A stretch of 64,000 nucleotides of DNA from Thiosocius sp963808165. GTDB taxonomy: Bacteria > Pseudomonadota > Gammaproteobacteria > Chromatiales > Chromatiaceae. A model generated the notes under the pieces. It saw only the letters and a list, made by a program, of their open reading frames with translations. It made no database searches and had not been told where the DNA came from. A program made the translations under genes and the position numbers. Shown here piece after piece: positions 45,301 through 53,354 of this stretch. Each line of letters starts with the position of its first letter. Positions within the stretch are counted from its first letter, which is position 1. The DNA is taken from contig CAWEET010000021.1 of assembly GCA_963808165.1 (NCBI GenBank), positions 310,001 through 374,000 of the forward strand. The letters run 5' to 3'.

Positions 45301-45560
45301 ATGCGCCCGGGGCCCTGTTTGATGCCGGCGTGGCCGTCTCGACGGCCGGACTGTCGATCGTGGCGAGGCACCTGCTGGACCGGCTTTCGACCACAGGCGA
45401 CCCCTGTGCGCAGGTCTTGGCCACCGAGTCCGGACAGGGGAGCACGAGGGGGTTCCAGCCATTCAGATCCCTCCAACGGGTGCTGAGCGGCAAGCCGTCG
45501 AGCAGCCCCGACGCGGCGGAAGGGCGGGAGCCGACGCCACTGCCGGGCCTGGACCGTTGA
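42351..45560 (+). CDS. AsmA-family envelope protein (large)
   Basis: A 1069-residue protein with one N-terminal membrane anchor (LVRILLGATLLLIGAVAAILLIEP) and the AsmA opening YGEALAARFSTLAGREVRLDGEIHASLGRHSRIMLEDVRIANPTWA. A very long beta-rich repetitive region follows, with the AsmA_2 C-terminal domain (DLDAQFSARGRSARELASSLNGALRLIGGRG ... TDKMDIAAAGTIDLKTEKVDVHFHNAPRRG). AsmA-like proteins form long grooved rods bridging the two membranes and carry phospholipids outward. The Mla-type operon in the same window works on the same class of substrate. Confidence 0.92.
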   Translation: MIKWLVRILLGATLLLIGAVAAILLIEPKLDLTPYGEALAARFSTLAGREVRLDGEIHASLGRHSRIMLEDVRIANPTWAESRDLLHSAHLSAGIDLFALPSGVVHVEAVTLRDVTVAPEVAEDGERSWVLAGRDRQQATGFRSPGRWRLVVEDAAIEDVSILYQAADSQAPVQLQIDRLSQVNDEGTLVLDGSGQLETLAFRVGGRIGPLQSLLEGRNIDVDLHVGMDELLMTLRGHLGEPAALEDIDLDATIQGAGLADLLGAFGVRYPPGSGEADLRVQISDLDSGFAWQSSGHLGSMQLDTRGEVGQPLQMSDLRMTMNVSGQDLALLGRLFGEDSLPSQGYSLEGDVLRDARGLQLSDVELLSGASRLRLSGRLPSYPKLDDADARIELLLPDPKPFAGLIGTGMIGTDLAALGPLRANATLDSKGRDSVLLDAEFGLGDNRLTLQGPLGNPPDYPGSRLEFTASGPDFAALHGAFGQAWMRGASFTLGGRLLVDASGGLTLQGAQGRAGEFTLLVKGLLGRLPEMDGAELSLKLSGDSLQRVADADLPALPFTLEARLLGRLSAPAIDRVSASLGRATLKAIGRVGVPPAFAGSDVRLSARVPDLVELLPAASGSRWAAGEYRLGGRLRNKKGVLRLDDWKVDGDRLNVTLAANLQAIDKGYHVSDLRARLNGGEIDGEVTFEQRARAYVDMDVSMRRIDITPWLPLAAPVGTEEAAKEVSAGARLISDEPLALAFLDVLDGHFRITGEDLSHPDPVFAGDTVARQLHLDATLVGGNLAVKRFQLVGDRGEFALQGDLKRSEQDMLADVTLEARDVRLGILARGESLQTLPRHDLDAQFSARGRSARELASSLNGALRLIGGRGQTTNAGLDQMLGSFGAELLRQVNPFSKRETATQIECTAAVLQVVDGMVELHPGFVTRTDKMDIAAAGTIDLKTEKVDVHFHNAPRRGIGVSAAGLVHPYVKVGGKLSEPAVVLDAPGALFDAGVAVSTAGLSIVARHLLDRLSTTGDPCAQVLATESGQGSTRGFQPFRSLQRVLSGKPSSSPDAAEGREPTPLPGLDR

Positions 45561-46055
45561 ATCCCCGGGACCAACCCGGAGGGACAGGCTGTTTTCCACA
45601 GGCCTGCGTTGCAGTGTCGCTCATGTACGGCAGGTAAAAGGCGCTAACCGCGCCTGGACCGCAAAAATGGGGCCCTGTCGATGGGTATCCGCACAGTGTT
45701 GGCAGGCCTCAGTCAATTGCCAACGGTAATCCCAAAGATGCCCGGGGAGGGACGGCGCACACGCGATACGTCACGAGCTGCCGGCTTTCGGCCGCTGTTC
45801 GTCAGATTGATCGGCCGCCGGACGCCGCCCCGATCGATGGTTTCGGCGCCGACTACCGGGCCGGTCTCTGGGTTGGCGGACTGCTCAATGTGTGGCCGGC
45901 CGGGGCATGCGCCCGGTGATTCTCCTGGTGCCGGCGTGGAAAAGCCTGGTGACCTGGAGGCCTTCGAAGTTTGATATAGTGGCGAATATAAATAATCAAG
46001 CTTCAGACCATTTTCTGCGCCTCCGGGCGCATCAATCGACCGACACGGAGAAATC
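45561..46055. other. 495-base intergenic region, no gene recognised
   Basis: No frame has a credible start or family. The final 85 bases are AT-rich (TTGATATAGT at 45971-45980, TATAAAT from 45987) and probably hold the promoter of the SYLF gene. GGAG lies at 46047-46050. Confidence 0.35.
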
Positions 46056-46625
46056 ATGATGATGCCGAAACGAATTACGGGCCTGCTGTTGGCCCTGCTG
46101 ATGTTGCCTGCCGTCCAGGCCTGGGCCGACGATTACACGGACACGATCCAGATCTTCAGCGACGCGATCGAGAGCAAGGAGCTGATGAACAGCGCCTACG
46201 GCTATGCGGTCTTCCCGACAATCGGGAAGGGTGGCGTCGGCGTCGGCGGTGCCTATGGCAAGGGCCGGGTCTACGAGAAGGGCAAATACATCGGCGATAC
46301 CTCGATGACTCAGGTGACCGTGGGCCTCCAATTGGGTGGCCAGGCTTACAGCCAGATCATCTTGTTAGAAGACGAACGCGCCCTGAAGGAGTTCACCTCC
46401 GGCAACTTCGAGTTCGGTGCCCAGGCCAGCGCGGTGGCGATCACTGCCGGTGCGCAGGCACACGGAACGACGACCGGCAGCTCTGCCGGGGCGAGTGGCG
46501 GCAAGCGTGATGCGACGACCGCCGGCAAATACAACAAAGGCATGGCCATTTTCACCGTCGCGAAAGGCGGCCTGATGTACGAGGCGAGCGTCGGCGGGCA
46601 GAAGTTCAACTACACGCCACGCTGA
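46056..46625 (+). CDS. SYLF/Ysc84-domain lipid-binding protein
   Basis: The 189-residue protein has a signal peptide (ITGLLLALLMLPAVQAWA) and the SYLF (Ysc84-like) domain: SAYGYAVFPTIGKGGVGVGGAYGKGRVYEKGKYIGDTSMTQVTVGLQLGGQAYSQIILLEDERALKEF. SYLF domains bind phosphoinositides in eukaryotes; bacterial members are exported and have unknown ligands. An Ala/Thr/Gly/Ser-rich loop (GAQAHGTTTGSSAGASGG) interrupts the C-terminal half. A strong terminator follows. Confidence 0.9.
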   Translation: MMMPKRITGLLLALLMLPAVQAWADDYTDTIQIFSDAIESKELMNSAYGYAVFPTIGKGGVGVGGAYGKGRVYEKGKYIGDTSMTQVTVGLQLGGQAYSQIILLEDERALKEFTSGNFEFGAQASAVAITAGAQAHGTTTGSSAGASGGKRDATTAGKYNKGMAIFTVAKGGLMYEASVGGQKFNYTPR

Positions 46626-46661
46626 TCGCTTGAAGCTGCGGGTTGTCCCGGGGCACAGAGA

Positions 46662-46691
46662 GGCGGCCATGCACAATGGCCGCCTTTTTTG
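46662..46691 (+). terminator. rho-independent terminator after the SYLF gene
   Basis: The stem GGCGGCCAT pairs with ATGGCCGCC around the loop GCACA and is followed by a run of six T. Confidence 0.92.
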
Positions 46692-46784
46692 TTTTCGTCT
46701 CTGATGCCAAACCTTATAGTGGTGGCACCAAGGCTGGGCGGACGGCGTCAACAACCACCCGGCTCGCAAATTACCGAGGTGAAT

Positions 46785-47183
46785 ATGTCCCCTAGATGTC
46801 TCTTTCGGAACTGCACAGGCGCGATCTTTCTTGCCTGTCTGACGCCGCCGCTGTATGCGGCCAATGTCTGGTTCGCCCACGATATGCCGATTTCCCAGAT
46901 GACCGAGGCGGACATCGAGATCCTCTCCTCCGCGGCCGAAGAGGCACTGGAAAATGCGCCTGATGGAGACACGCGGCAATGGGAGAATCCGAAGACGGGT
47001 GCCGGTGGCGCCCTAACCCCGCTGTCGACCTCGGAAAAGGACGGCATGCGGTGTCGCCGTCTGGAGATCGCGAATGAGGCCAAGGGCAAGTCTGCCCGCA
47101 CTGAATTCGACTACTGCCGCCAGGCCGACGGTAGCTGGAAGGTGCTGTCTGTACCGGCCGCTGCGGGCGCGCCAGGGAAGTAA
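46785..47183 (+). CDS. small exported protein of the RT0821/Lpp0805 surface-protein type
   Basis: I chose the ATG at 46785, preceded by GAGGTG. The 132-residue product has a signal peptide (GAIFLACLTPPLYA) and a C-terminal domain with two cysteines (CRRLEIANEAKGKSARTEFDYCRQADGSWKVL). This matches the end of RT0821/Lpp0805-type surface proteins. The middle (MTEADIEILSSAAEEALENAPDGDTRQWENPKTGAGGALTPL) also fits that family. Function unknown; the protein should be periplasmic or outer-membrane associated. Confidence 0.72.
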   Translation: MSPRCLFRNCTGAIFLACLTPPLYAANVWFAHDMPISQMTEADIEILSSAAEEALENAPDGDTRQWENPKTGAGGALTPLSTSEKDGMRCRRLEIANEAKGKSARTEFDYCRQADGSWKVLSVPAAAGAPGK

Positions 47184-47507
47184 GGAATGCGCGGCTCGCC
47201 TGGGCCGTGCCGCTGTAGCGAATCCGCTACCAGCATCGGGAGGCTACGGTCGCCCGGAAAGCGCGCAACCGCCACGGGCTGGGTGGATGGTCGGTTCCCC
47301 GGCATGTGATCGACGCACCAGGCCCTTCGGGCCGGTCAGCGGCGCTCCTGAACCTGCGTTGCGCTGGTTCGCATTGGTGACGGCCGATCCTTCTCTTGCG
47401 TGCCTTGACCAGGAAGGTTTCTGATCGCGCTGAAGCGATGCGAATTTCTGGCTCAGGACACCAGCGCATGACTGCGGCAATCGACATCGACAGCTGAGGT
47501 CCGGAAC
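47184..47507. other. 324-base intergenic region, no gene recognised
   Basis: Nothing coding or repetitive is recognised. GAGG (47496-47499) near the right end is the ribosome site of the esterase gene. Confidence 0.3.
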
Positions 47508-48509
47508 GTGATACCGAGATGGGTTCAGGTGGGCCTGTGGATCCTGGCGGCGGTGGTGGTCTGGCAACTCCTGCGCGGTGGGTTGGCCGACAGGGAGAGG
47601 CAGGCGCGATCCCAGTTCAAAGAGACGGTCGAGCGGGCCTTCCCGGAACAGGCCGCCGCGGCGCGCCAGCGCTACGGGCTGGCGCGGCTGCACGAGGCAG
47701 GGCCGGGAAAGGCGCATATCGTCCTGATCCACGGCCTGGATGATCCGGGCAAGGTCTGGATGAACCTGGGTCCTGCACTGCATGCGGCCGGTTACGGTGT
47801 CAGTGTGATGACCTACCCGAACGACCAGTCGGTCGTTGATTCCGCAGCCTTGTTCCAGGAGTCGCTGCGGGCATTGTCGGATGACGGCGTCGCGCGGATC
47901 GCTATCGTCGCACACAGCATGGGTGGACTCGTGTCCCGCGAGATGCTGACCAACCCCGCGCGCGCCTGCGATGCGCCCGACTGTCGGATACCGGGTGTTC
48001 GCCGGCTGATCATGATCGGAACCCCCAACCATGGCTCCAGCCTCGCGCGTTTTCGCGGGCTCGGTGAGTTGCGCGAGCAGTTCGCCCGCATCCTCGCCGG
48101 CCAGGCCGGTTGGCTGGATTGGGTATTCGATGGGGCAGGTGAGGCCGGCATCGATATCACGCCAGGGAGTCCGTTCCTGATGGCGCTGAACGCCCGGCCC
48201 AACCCGCCGGCAACCGATCTGCATGTGATCGCCGGGGTGATCGCCGAGGAACAGGCGCAGGCGATCGACAGCTTAATCGCCGATTCCGCACCGGGGGACG
48301 CAGGACTGCAACTGGTCCCGCTGGCGGAGCGCCTCGGGGACGGCCTGGTCAGCCTGGAATCGGCCACGCTGGAGGACGTGCCCCTGTATCGTGTTCAAGG
48401 CAATCACCTCTCGATCATCCGGAATCTGGATGCCGCCAGCGACCGGACCCCGCCGGCGATCCCAATCGTGCTGGATCTGCTCGCGGAGGGCGACCGACCG
48501 GCGGGTTGA
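47508..48509 (+). CDS. alpha/beta-hydrolase (lipase/esterase-like) with membrane anchor
   Basis: The GTG at 47508 has GAGG eight bases upstream. The 333-residue protein has an N-terminal helix (VGLWILAAVVVWQLLRGG), then an alpha/beta-hydrolase domain with HG motif IVLIHGLDDPGKVW, the nucleophile elbow AHSMGG and a conserved MIGTPNHGSSLAR segment typical of lipase/PGAP1-like enzymes. The catalytic His is probably in QGNHLSII. Substrate unknown. Confidence 0.85.
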   Translation: MIPRWVQVGLWILAAVVVWQLLRGGLADRERQARSQFKETVERAFPEQAAAARQRYGLARLHEAGPGKAHIVLIHGLDDPGKVWMNLGPALHAAGYGVSVMTYPNDQSVVDSAALFQESLRALSDDGVARIAIVAHSMGGLVSREMLTNPARACDAPDCRIPGVRRLIMIGTPNHGSSLARFRGLGELREQFARILAGQAGWLDWVFDGAGEAGIDITPGSPFLMALNARPNPPATDLHVIAGVIAEEQAQAIDSLIADSAPGDAGLQLVPLAERLGDGLVSLESATLEDVPLYRVQGNHLSIIRNLDAASDRTPPAIPIVLDLLAEGDRPAG

Positions 48510-48536
48510 CGCCCGAGGACCCCTTAAGCTCAATCG

Positions 48537-48982
48537 CACTGACTTAAGCTGATTCCGGTCGTTTCTGGAGAAAACGTCGGCGGCACGGATGCCGCCGTCG
48601 AGCCTACAGGGACGTATTCACGGCGTTTTGCGCAAGAAATGATCGGAATCACCAGGCCAACTTGTAGCTTGCGCTCTTAAGTCAGCGCGATTCCCCTTGA
48701 GCTGATTTCGGTCGTTTCTGGAGAAAACGTCGGCGGCATGGACGCCGACGTCGAGCCTACAGGGACGTATTCATGGCATTTTGCGCAAGAAATGATCGGA
48801 ATCACCAGGCCAACTTGTAGCTTGCGCTCTTAAGTCAGCGTAATTCCCCTTAAGCTGATTTCGGTCGTTTCTGGAGAAAACGTCGGCGGCATGGACGCCG
48901 ACGTCGAGCCTACAGGGACGTATTCACGGCGTTTTCCGGAAGAAATGATCGGAATCATCAGGCCAACTTGCAGCTTGCGCTC
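48537..48982 (+). repeat. tandem triplet of a 153-bp hairpin repeat
   Basis: Three units start with GCTGATTYCGGTCGTTTCTGG at 48548, 48701 and 48854, an exact period of 153 bases twice. The inner hairpin is GTCGGCG/CGCCGAC in units 2 and 3 and GGCGGCA/TGCCGCC in unit 1, so paired positions changed together. The units end with CTTAAGTCAG, complementary to CTGACTTAAG at their starts. The third unit lacks this end. A single inverted copy lies at 23724-23870. Short ORFs inside are by-products. Confidence 0.85.
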
Positions 48983-49132
48983 CAAAGGATGTGTTTGACC
49001 GGCGGGACGCATTGAATCCCCTTCTCGGGTGAGTTTCAACCAGAGCCGATCTTTGGCACTATTCCGACTCGGGTTGAAACCGCATGCCCACCACCTGCCC
49101 AGCCGCAACAGCCTTAAGGACCTGCCTAAAGG

Positions 49133-50104
49133 ATGGAAAGTCGCCAACTAATCGAACAGCTACATGAACGCATGGCGCAGTCGATCATCGGCCAGGAACA
49201 TATTGTCGAACGATTGCTGATCGGTCTGCTGGCCAACGGTAACCTGCTGGTTGAGGGCCTGCCCGGTCTGGCCAAGACGCGCGCCGTGAAGAGCCTCGCG
49301 CAGAATCTGGATACGGACTTCAGCCGCGTCCAGTTCACCCCGGACCTGCTGCCGTCCGACATCACCGGTACCGAGGTGCTGCACAGTGAATCCGGCGGCC
49401 CGCATTTCCGCTTCGAGCCCGGTCCGCTGTTCGCAAACATCGTGCTGGCCGACGAGATCAACCGGGCCCCGGCCAAGGTCCAGGCCGCGCTCCTCGAGGC
49501 GATGGAGGAGCGCCAGGTCACCGTGGCCGGCACTACCCACAAGATGCCGGATCTGTTCATGGTTATGGCCACCCAGAACCCGGTAGAGCAGGAAGGCACC
49601 TACCCGCTGCCCGAAGCGCAGATGGACCGCTTCCTGATGCACGTCTACATCGACTATCCGGACGAGGCATCCGAGATGGAGATCATTCGCCTGGTCCGCG
49701 GCGAGTCGTCGGGGCAGGGCGATGCCGCCGGGCCCGCGCCGCCAGTAGCCCAGCAGGCGGTGTTCGATGCCCGCCGGGAAATCGCGCAGGTCCATGTCGG
49801 CGAGGCGATAGAGCAGTATATGGTCAATCTGGTGTTTGCGACCCGCTATCCGGAACGCTATGACCCGGATCTGCGGCGCTGGATCCAGATCGGTGTGAGT
49901 CCCCGCGGCGGCATCTCGCTGGACAAATGTGCGCGTACCCTTGCCTGGTTGAACGGGCGCGATCATGTGTTGCCGGACGATGTGCGTGCCGTGCTGCACG
50001 ACGTGTTTCGCCATCGTCTCGCGCTGAGCTACGAGGCCGCCGCCGACGGCATTTCGGCCAACGCGGTGCTGGACCGGATAGTCGATCTGGTGGCTGTGGC
50101 GTGA
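49133..50104 (+). CDS. MoxR-family AAA+ ATPase, Bat operon 2
   Basis: The 323-residue paralogue of the ATPase at 32247 has Walker A GLPGLAKT (42-49), Walker B region IVLADEINRAPAKVQAALLEAMEERQV, sensor-1 VMATQNPVEQEGTYPLPEAQMDRFLM and GVSPRGGISLDKCARTLAW. It starts operon 2. The ATG follows AAAGG directly, with AAGGA further upstream. It lies 150 bases after the repeat triplet, so the operon's promoter is squeezed between the two. Confidence 0.93.
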   Translation: MESRQLIEQLHERMAQSIIGQEHIVERLLIGLLANGNLLVEGLPGLAKTRAVKSLAQNLDTDFSRVQFTPDLLPSDITGTEVLHSESGGPHFRFEPGPLFANIVLADEINRAPAKVQAALLEAMEERQVTVAGTTHKMPDLFMVMATQNPVEQEGTYPLPEAQMDRFLMHVYIDYPDEASEMEIIRLVRGESSGQGDAAGPAPPVAQQAVFDARREIAQVHVGEAIEQYMVNLVFATRYPERYDPDLRRWIQIGVSPRGGISLDKCARTLAWLNGRDHVLPDDVRAVLHDVFRHRLALSYEAAADGISANAVLDRIVDLVAVA

Positions 50105-50138
50105 GCCTCCATCAAAAACTCACTGGATTTCGCAAACC

Positions 50139-51851
50139 ATGAATATCAAACAGCTTGCTCCCGTATTGCTCGCCGGGCTCGGCCTGGCGGGTGCAGGCGC
50201 GTCCGCCACCGATCAAGAGGCACCGCCGCGGCTGGTGCTGCAGGTCACCGTCGATGCGCTGCGCGGCGATCTGCCGACCCGTTACGCCGGGGTGCTGGGT
50301 GACGGCGGCTTCCGTTATCTGATGGGGCAGGGCATTCACTATGCCAATGCCCATTACCGGCATGCCAACACCGAGACGATCGTCGGTCACACCTCGTTGG
50401 CGACCGGCACGGTACCGGCCGCGCACGGTATGGTCGGCAATGTCTGGTTCGATCGCGAGCAGGGACGACTGGTCTACAACATCGAGGATGCCCGATACCG
50501 GCTGCTTACCGCCGGCGCCGACGTGGACGCGAAGACAGAGATCGACCCGACGCAAAAGGCAGCCAAGGTCGACGGACGATCACCGGATGCGATCCTGACC
50601 TCCACCTTCAGTGATGAACTGGCGGTCCACTATGCCGGCCGCTCGCGGATATTTGGCGTCTCGGTGAAGGATCGCGGCGCCGTGTCGATGGCCGGTCATG
50701 CCGGCAAGGCCTTCTGGTTTTCCAAGTCGACCGGGCAATTCGTCACCAGCGACTACTATTACGATCGCTATCCCGACTGGGTCGACGCCTGGAACGCGGG
50801 CAATCCGGCCGCCGCCTATGCCGGCAAATCGTGGGAGTTGACCCACCCGGCGGCAGACTACCTGTTCGGGGATGCTGACGACCGCGCCTACGAGACAGAC
50901 TTCCCCGGTTTCGGGCGGACCTTTCCGCATGCCTATGGCACGGCCGACGACAAGTACTTCACAACGCGGCTGACGCTGAGCCCGGCCGGCGATGAACTCA
51001 CGCTGGACTTCGCCAAGGCGCTGATCGTCAACGAGCAGTTGGGGCAGGATGCCGTGCCGGACTATCTGGCGATCAGCTTTTCATCGACCGACTATGTCGG
51101 CCATATCTTTGGCGCATCCAGCCTCGAGAGCGAGGACAATCTCGTGCGACTCGACCGCACGCTGGCCGCGCTGTTCGCCTTCGTCGATGAAAAGGTCGGA
51201 CTGCAGAACACGCTGATCGTGCTGTCCGCCGATCATGGCCAGCCCGAGGTGCCTGGCCATCTGCATGAACTGGGGATTCAGGACGCCGCGTACTTCGATA
51301 CGGATGCGCTGGACAAGACACCCGCGATCAGCGCATTGAAGCAGAGATTCGGCCTCGGAGAGACCCTGATCGAGGCCTTTTTCCAACCCTACCTTTATCT
51401 CGACCGCGAACTGATTCGCGAGAAAGGCCTCGATCAGGCGGCTGTCGAGCAGGCAGTGGCCGAGGAGCTGGGGAAGTTCGATGGTGTTGCCGCAGCAGTG
51501 TCGGCCAGCGCGCTGCGCAGCGGCAGTCTGCCGGATACGCTGCTGATGCGCTCTATCCTGCAGAACTTCCACCCGAAGCGCTCCGGTGACGTGATTCTGG
51601 TGTTCGAGCCAAATGTGTTCATCAACGATTTCGACGGCCTGAGCGTTGCGTCGACGCATGGTTCGCCCTGGCGCTACGATACCTTCGTGCCGGTGATGTT
51701 CGCCGGTGACGGGATCGAGGCGCGGACCGTCAATCGTCCGGTGACGCCCTATGACATCGCCCCGACACTCGCCGCCCGACTCGGTGTGAAGCCACCATCG
51801 GGTGCCATCGGCGAGCCATTGCCGGAAGTCCTCGGCAAGACCTCCAAGTAG
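50139..51851 (+). CDS. alkaline-phosphatase-superfamily (PafA-like) exported enzyme in Bat operon 2
   Basis: The 570-residue protein has a signal peptide (LLAGLGLAGAGASA) and the nucleotide pyrophosphatase/phosphodiesterase pattern. This includes the first metal site VTVDALRGD, nucleophile region RHANTETIVGHTSLATG (Thr in TETI), the second site FSSTDYVGHIFGASS, and SADHGQPEVPGHL. Related PafA enzymes are periplasmic phosphomonoesterases or phosphodiesterases. It sits between moxR and DUF58, an addition missing from operon 1, so a functional link to the Bat complex is plausible but unproven. Confidence 0.88.
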   Translation: MNIKQLAPVLLAGLGLAGAGASATDQEAPPRLVLQVTVDALRGDLPTRYAGVLGDGGFRYLMGQGIHYANAHYRHANTETIVGHTSLATGTVPAAHGMVGNVWFDREQGRLVYNIEDARYRLLTAGADVDAKTEIDPTQKAAKVDGRSPDAILTSTFSDELAVHYAGRSRIFGVSVKDRGAVSMAGHAGKAFWFSKSTGQFVTSDYYYDRYPDWVDAWNAGNPAAAYAGKSWELTHPAADYLFGDADDRAYETDFPGFGRTFPHAYGTADDKYFTTRLTLSPAGDELTLDFAKALIVNEQLGQDAVPDYLAISFSSTDYVGHIFGASSLESEDNLVRLDRTLAALFAFVDEKVGLQNTLIVLSADHGQPEVPGHLHELGIQDAAYFDTDALDKTPAISALKQRFGLGETLIEAFFQPYLYLDRELIREKGLDQAAVEQAVAEELGKFDGVAAAVSASALRSGSLPDTLLMRSILQNFHPKRSGDVILVFEPNVFINDFDGLSVASTHGSPWRYDTFVPVMFAGDGIEARTVNRPVTPYDIAPTLAARLGVKPPSGAIGEPLPEVLGKTSK

Positions 51852-51862
51852 CTGCGCCGGCG

Positions 51863-52834
51863 ATGCAATACACGCGCGTCAGCCCCAGGCCGGCACCGCC
51901 GGACAAAGACCCGCGCGTCTATGCGGATCTGCAGGAACTTATCCGCCTGCAGTTCAAGGCCAAGGGCTTCAGTTACCTGCCGCGCCAGCCGGTGCATAGC
52001 GTGCTGTACGGCCGGCACGCCTCCCGGCTGCGCGGGCGTGGCCTGAATTTCGAAGAGCTGCGCAACTACCTGCCGGGCGACGACATCCGCAATGTCGACT
52101 GGAAGGCCTCGGCCCGCAGCAGCCGGCCGCAGGTGCGCGTTTACACCGAAGAACGTGACCGACCGGTTTGGCTGCTGGTCGACCAGCGCATCAGCATGTT
52201 TTTCGGCAGTTGCGAGCGGCTCAAGTCGGTGACTGCGGTCGAGGCCGCTGCGGTATCGGCATGGCGTGTGTTGGGGATGGGAGACCGGGTTGGTGCGATG
52301 GTGTTCAACGACAGTGCCATCGTCGAGATCAAGCCGCAACGTAGCCGAAACCAGGTGATGCGCATCCTGGGCGAGGTGGTCCGTCAGAATCACGCGCTGC
52401 GTGCCGGCGCAGACATTACTCCAGGCCCGGCGATATTCAACAGCGTGCTACGTCGCCTGCTGCGCTTGGTCGGTCACGATGCCTTGGTGGTATTGATTAG
52501 CGATACGAACGGCGCCGACGATCATACGGTGCGACTCGTGACCCGCATCAACCAGCATAACGATGTGATGGTGCTACTGGTCTACGATCCGATGGAGCAG
52601 CGGCTGCCGGACGCCGGCCGGCTGGTGATGAGTGACGGCGCGGGCCAGCTCGAGGTCAACAGTGGGCGCAGCGGACTGCGAAAGGCCTACGCCAGCCACT
52701 TCGATGACAATCTGCTCGAGATACAGGCGCTGTCGCGCAAACAGGCGATCCCGCTGCTACCGCTCAGTACCGAGTATCCGGTACTCGATCAGGTACGCGA
52801 GCAACTTGGTCGGCGCGCGGCAAGGCGCACCTGA
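51863..52834 (+). CDS. DUF58 family protein, Bat operon 2
   Basis: The 323-residue paralogue of the gene at 33362 carries the DUF58 block RLRGRGLNFEELRNYLPGDDIRNVDWKASARSSRPQVRVYTEERDRPVWLLVDQRISM. It has no Ala/Ser-rich insertion. A 12-base gap separates it from the phosphatase gene and 13 bases from the DUF4381 gene. Confidence 0.9.
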   Translation: MQYTRVSPRPAPPDKDPRVYADLQELIRLQFKAKGFSYLPRQPVHSVLYGRHASRLRGRGLNFEELRNYLPGDDIRNVDWKASARSSRPQVRVYTEERDRPVWLLVDQRISMFFGSCERLKSVTAVEAAAVSAWRVLGMGDRVGAMVFNDSAIVEIKPQRSRNQVMRILGEVVRQNHALRAGADITPGPAIFNSVLRRLLRLVGHDALVVLISDTNGADDHTVRLVTRINQHNDVMVLLVYDPMEQRLPDAGRLVMSDGAGQLEVNSGRSGLRKAYASHFDDNLLEIQALSRKQAIPLLPLSTEYPVLDQVREQLGRRAARRT

Positions 52835-52847
52835 ACGGGACCACACA

Positions 52848-53351
52848 ATGCGTGACGATGCCGCCAGCCTCGCCAATCTGCACGATATCGTCGTGCCCGC
52901 ACCGGTGCCCTGGTGGCCACCGGCCGCCGGTTGGTATGTGCTGGGTCTGGTGTTGCTGTCGTTGAGCGGCTGGGCGGCCGTTGCGCTGTACCGCCGGCAC
53001 AGGGCGCGGCGTTATCGCGAAGCGGCGATGGTCGAGCTGTCGGCGATCGAGGCGGGTGTGCGCGATCCGGAGACACGTGCCAGCGCACTCGCGGCCCTGC
53101 CGGCGCTTCTCAAACGGACCGCACTGGCCTGTTGGCCGCGCGACCGGGTGGCGTCGCTCACTGATGCCGACTGGTGGCGCTTTCTCGATGACAGTGCCGC
53201 CGATGATGCGTTCAGCGAGCGCTTTGGGGAAATTCTGGGAGAGATCGCCTACGGCAGGGAAGCGAACCTCTCGAACGAGCAGTTACAGGGGTTGTTGCAT
53301 GCGGCCGGGCGCTGGATTCGGCGCCACGAATGTCCGGCGGGCGAGCACTGA
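52848..53351 (+). CDS. DUF4381 single-pass membrane protein, Bat operon 2
   Basis: I chose the ATG at 52848 (MRDDAASLANLHDIV). The 167-residue protein has the DUF4381 opening IVVPAPVPWWPPAAGWYVLGLVLLSL, one helix (about residues 24-46) and the cytoplasmic helical domain with LPALLKRTALACWPRDRVASLTDADWWRFLDD. It is the counterpart of the gene at 34366. Confidence 0.87.
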   Translation: MRDDAASLANLHDIVVPAPVPWWPPAAGWYVLGLVLLSLSGWAAVALYRRHRARRYREAAMVELSAIEAGVRDPETRASALAALPALLKRTALACWPRDRVASLTDADWWRFLDDSAADDAFSERFGEILGEIAYGREANLSNEQLQGLLHAAGRWIRRHECPAGEH

Positions 53352-53354
53352 GAC

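Noticed and set aside
49020..49085. GTTTCAACC ... GGTTGAAAC inverted repeat considered as a terminator
   Set aside because: The loop is over 30 bases and no T-run follows.
48830..49147. short frame with MIPIISSGKRREYVPVGST inside the 153-bp repeats
   Set aside because: The same frame recurs in every copy of the non-coding repeat and is a by-product.
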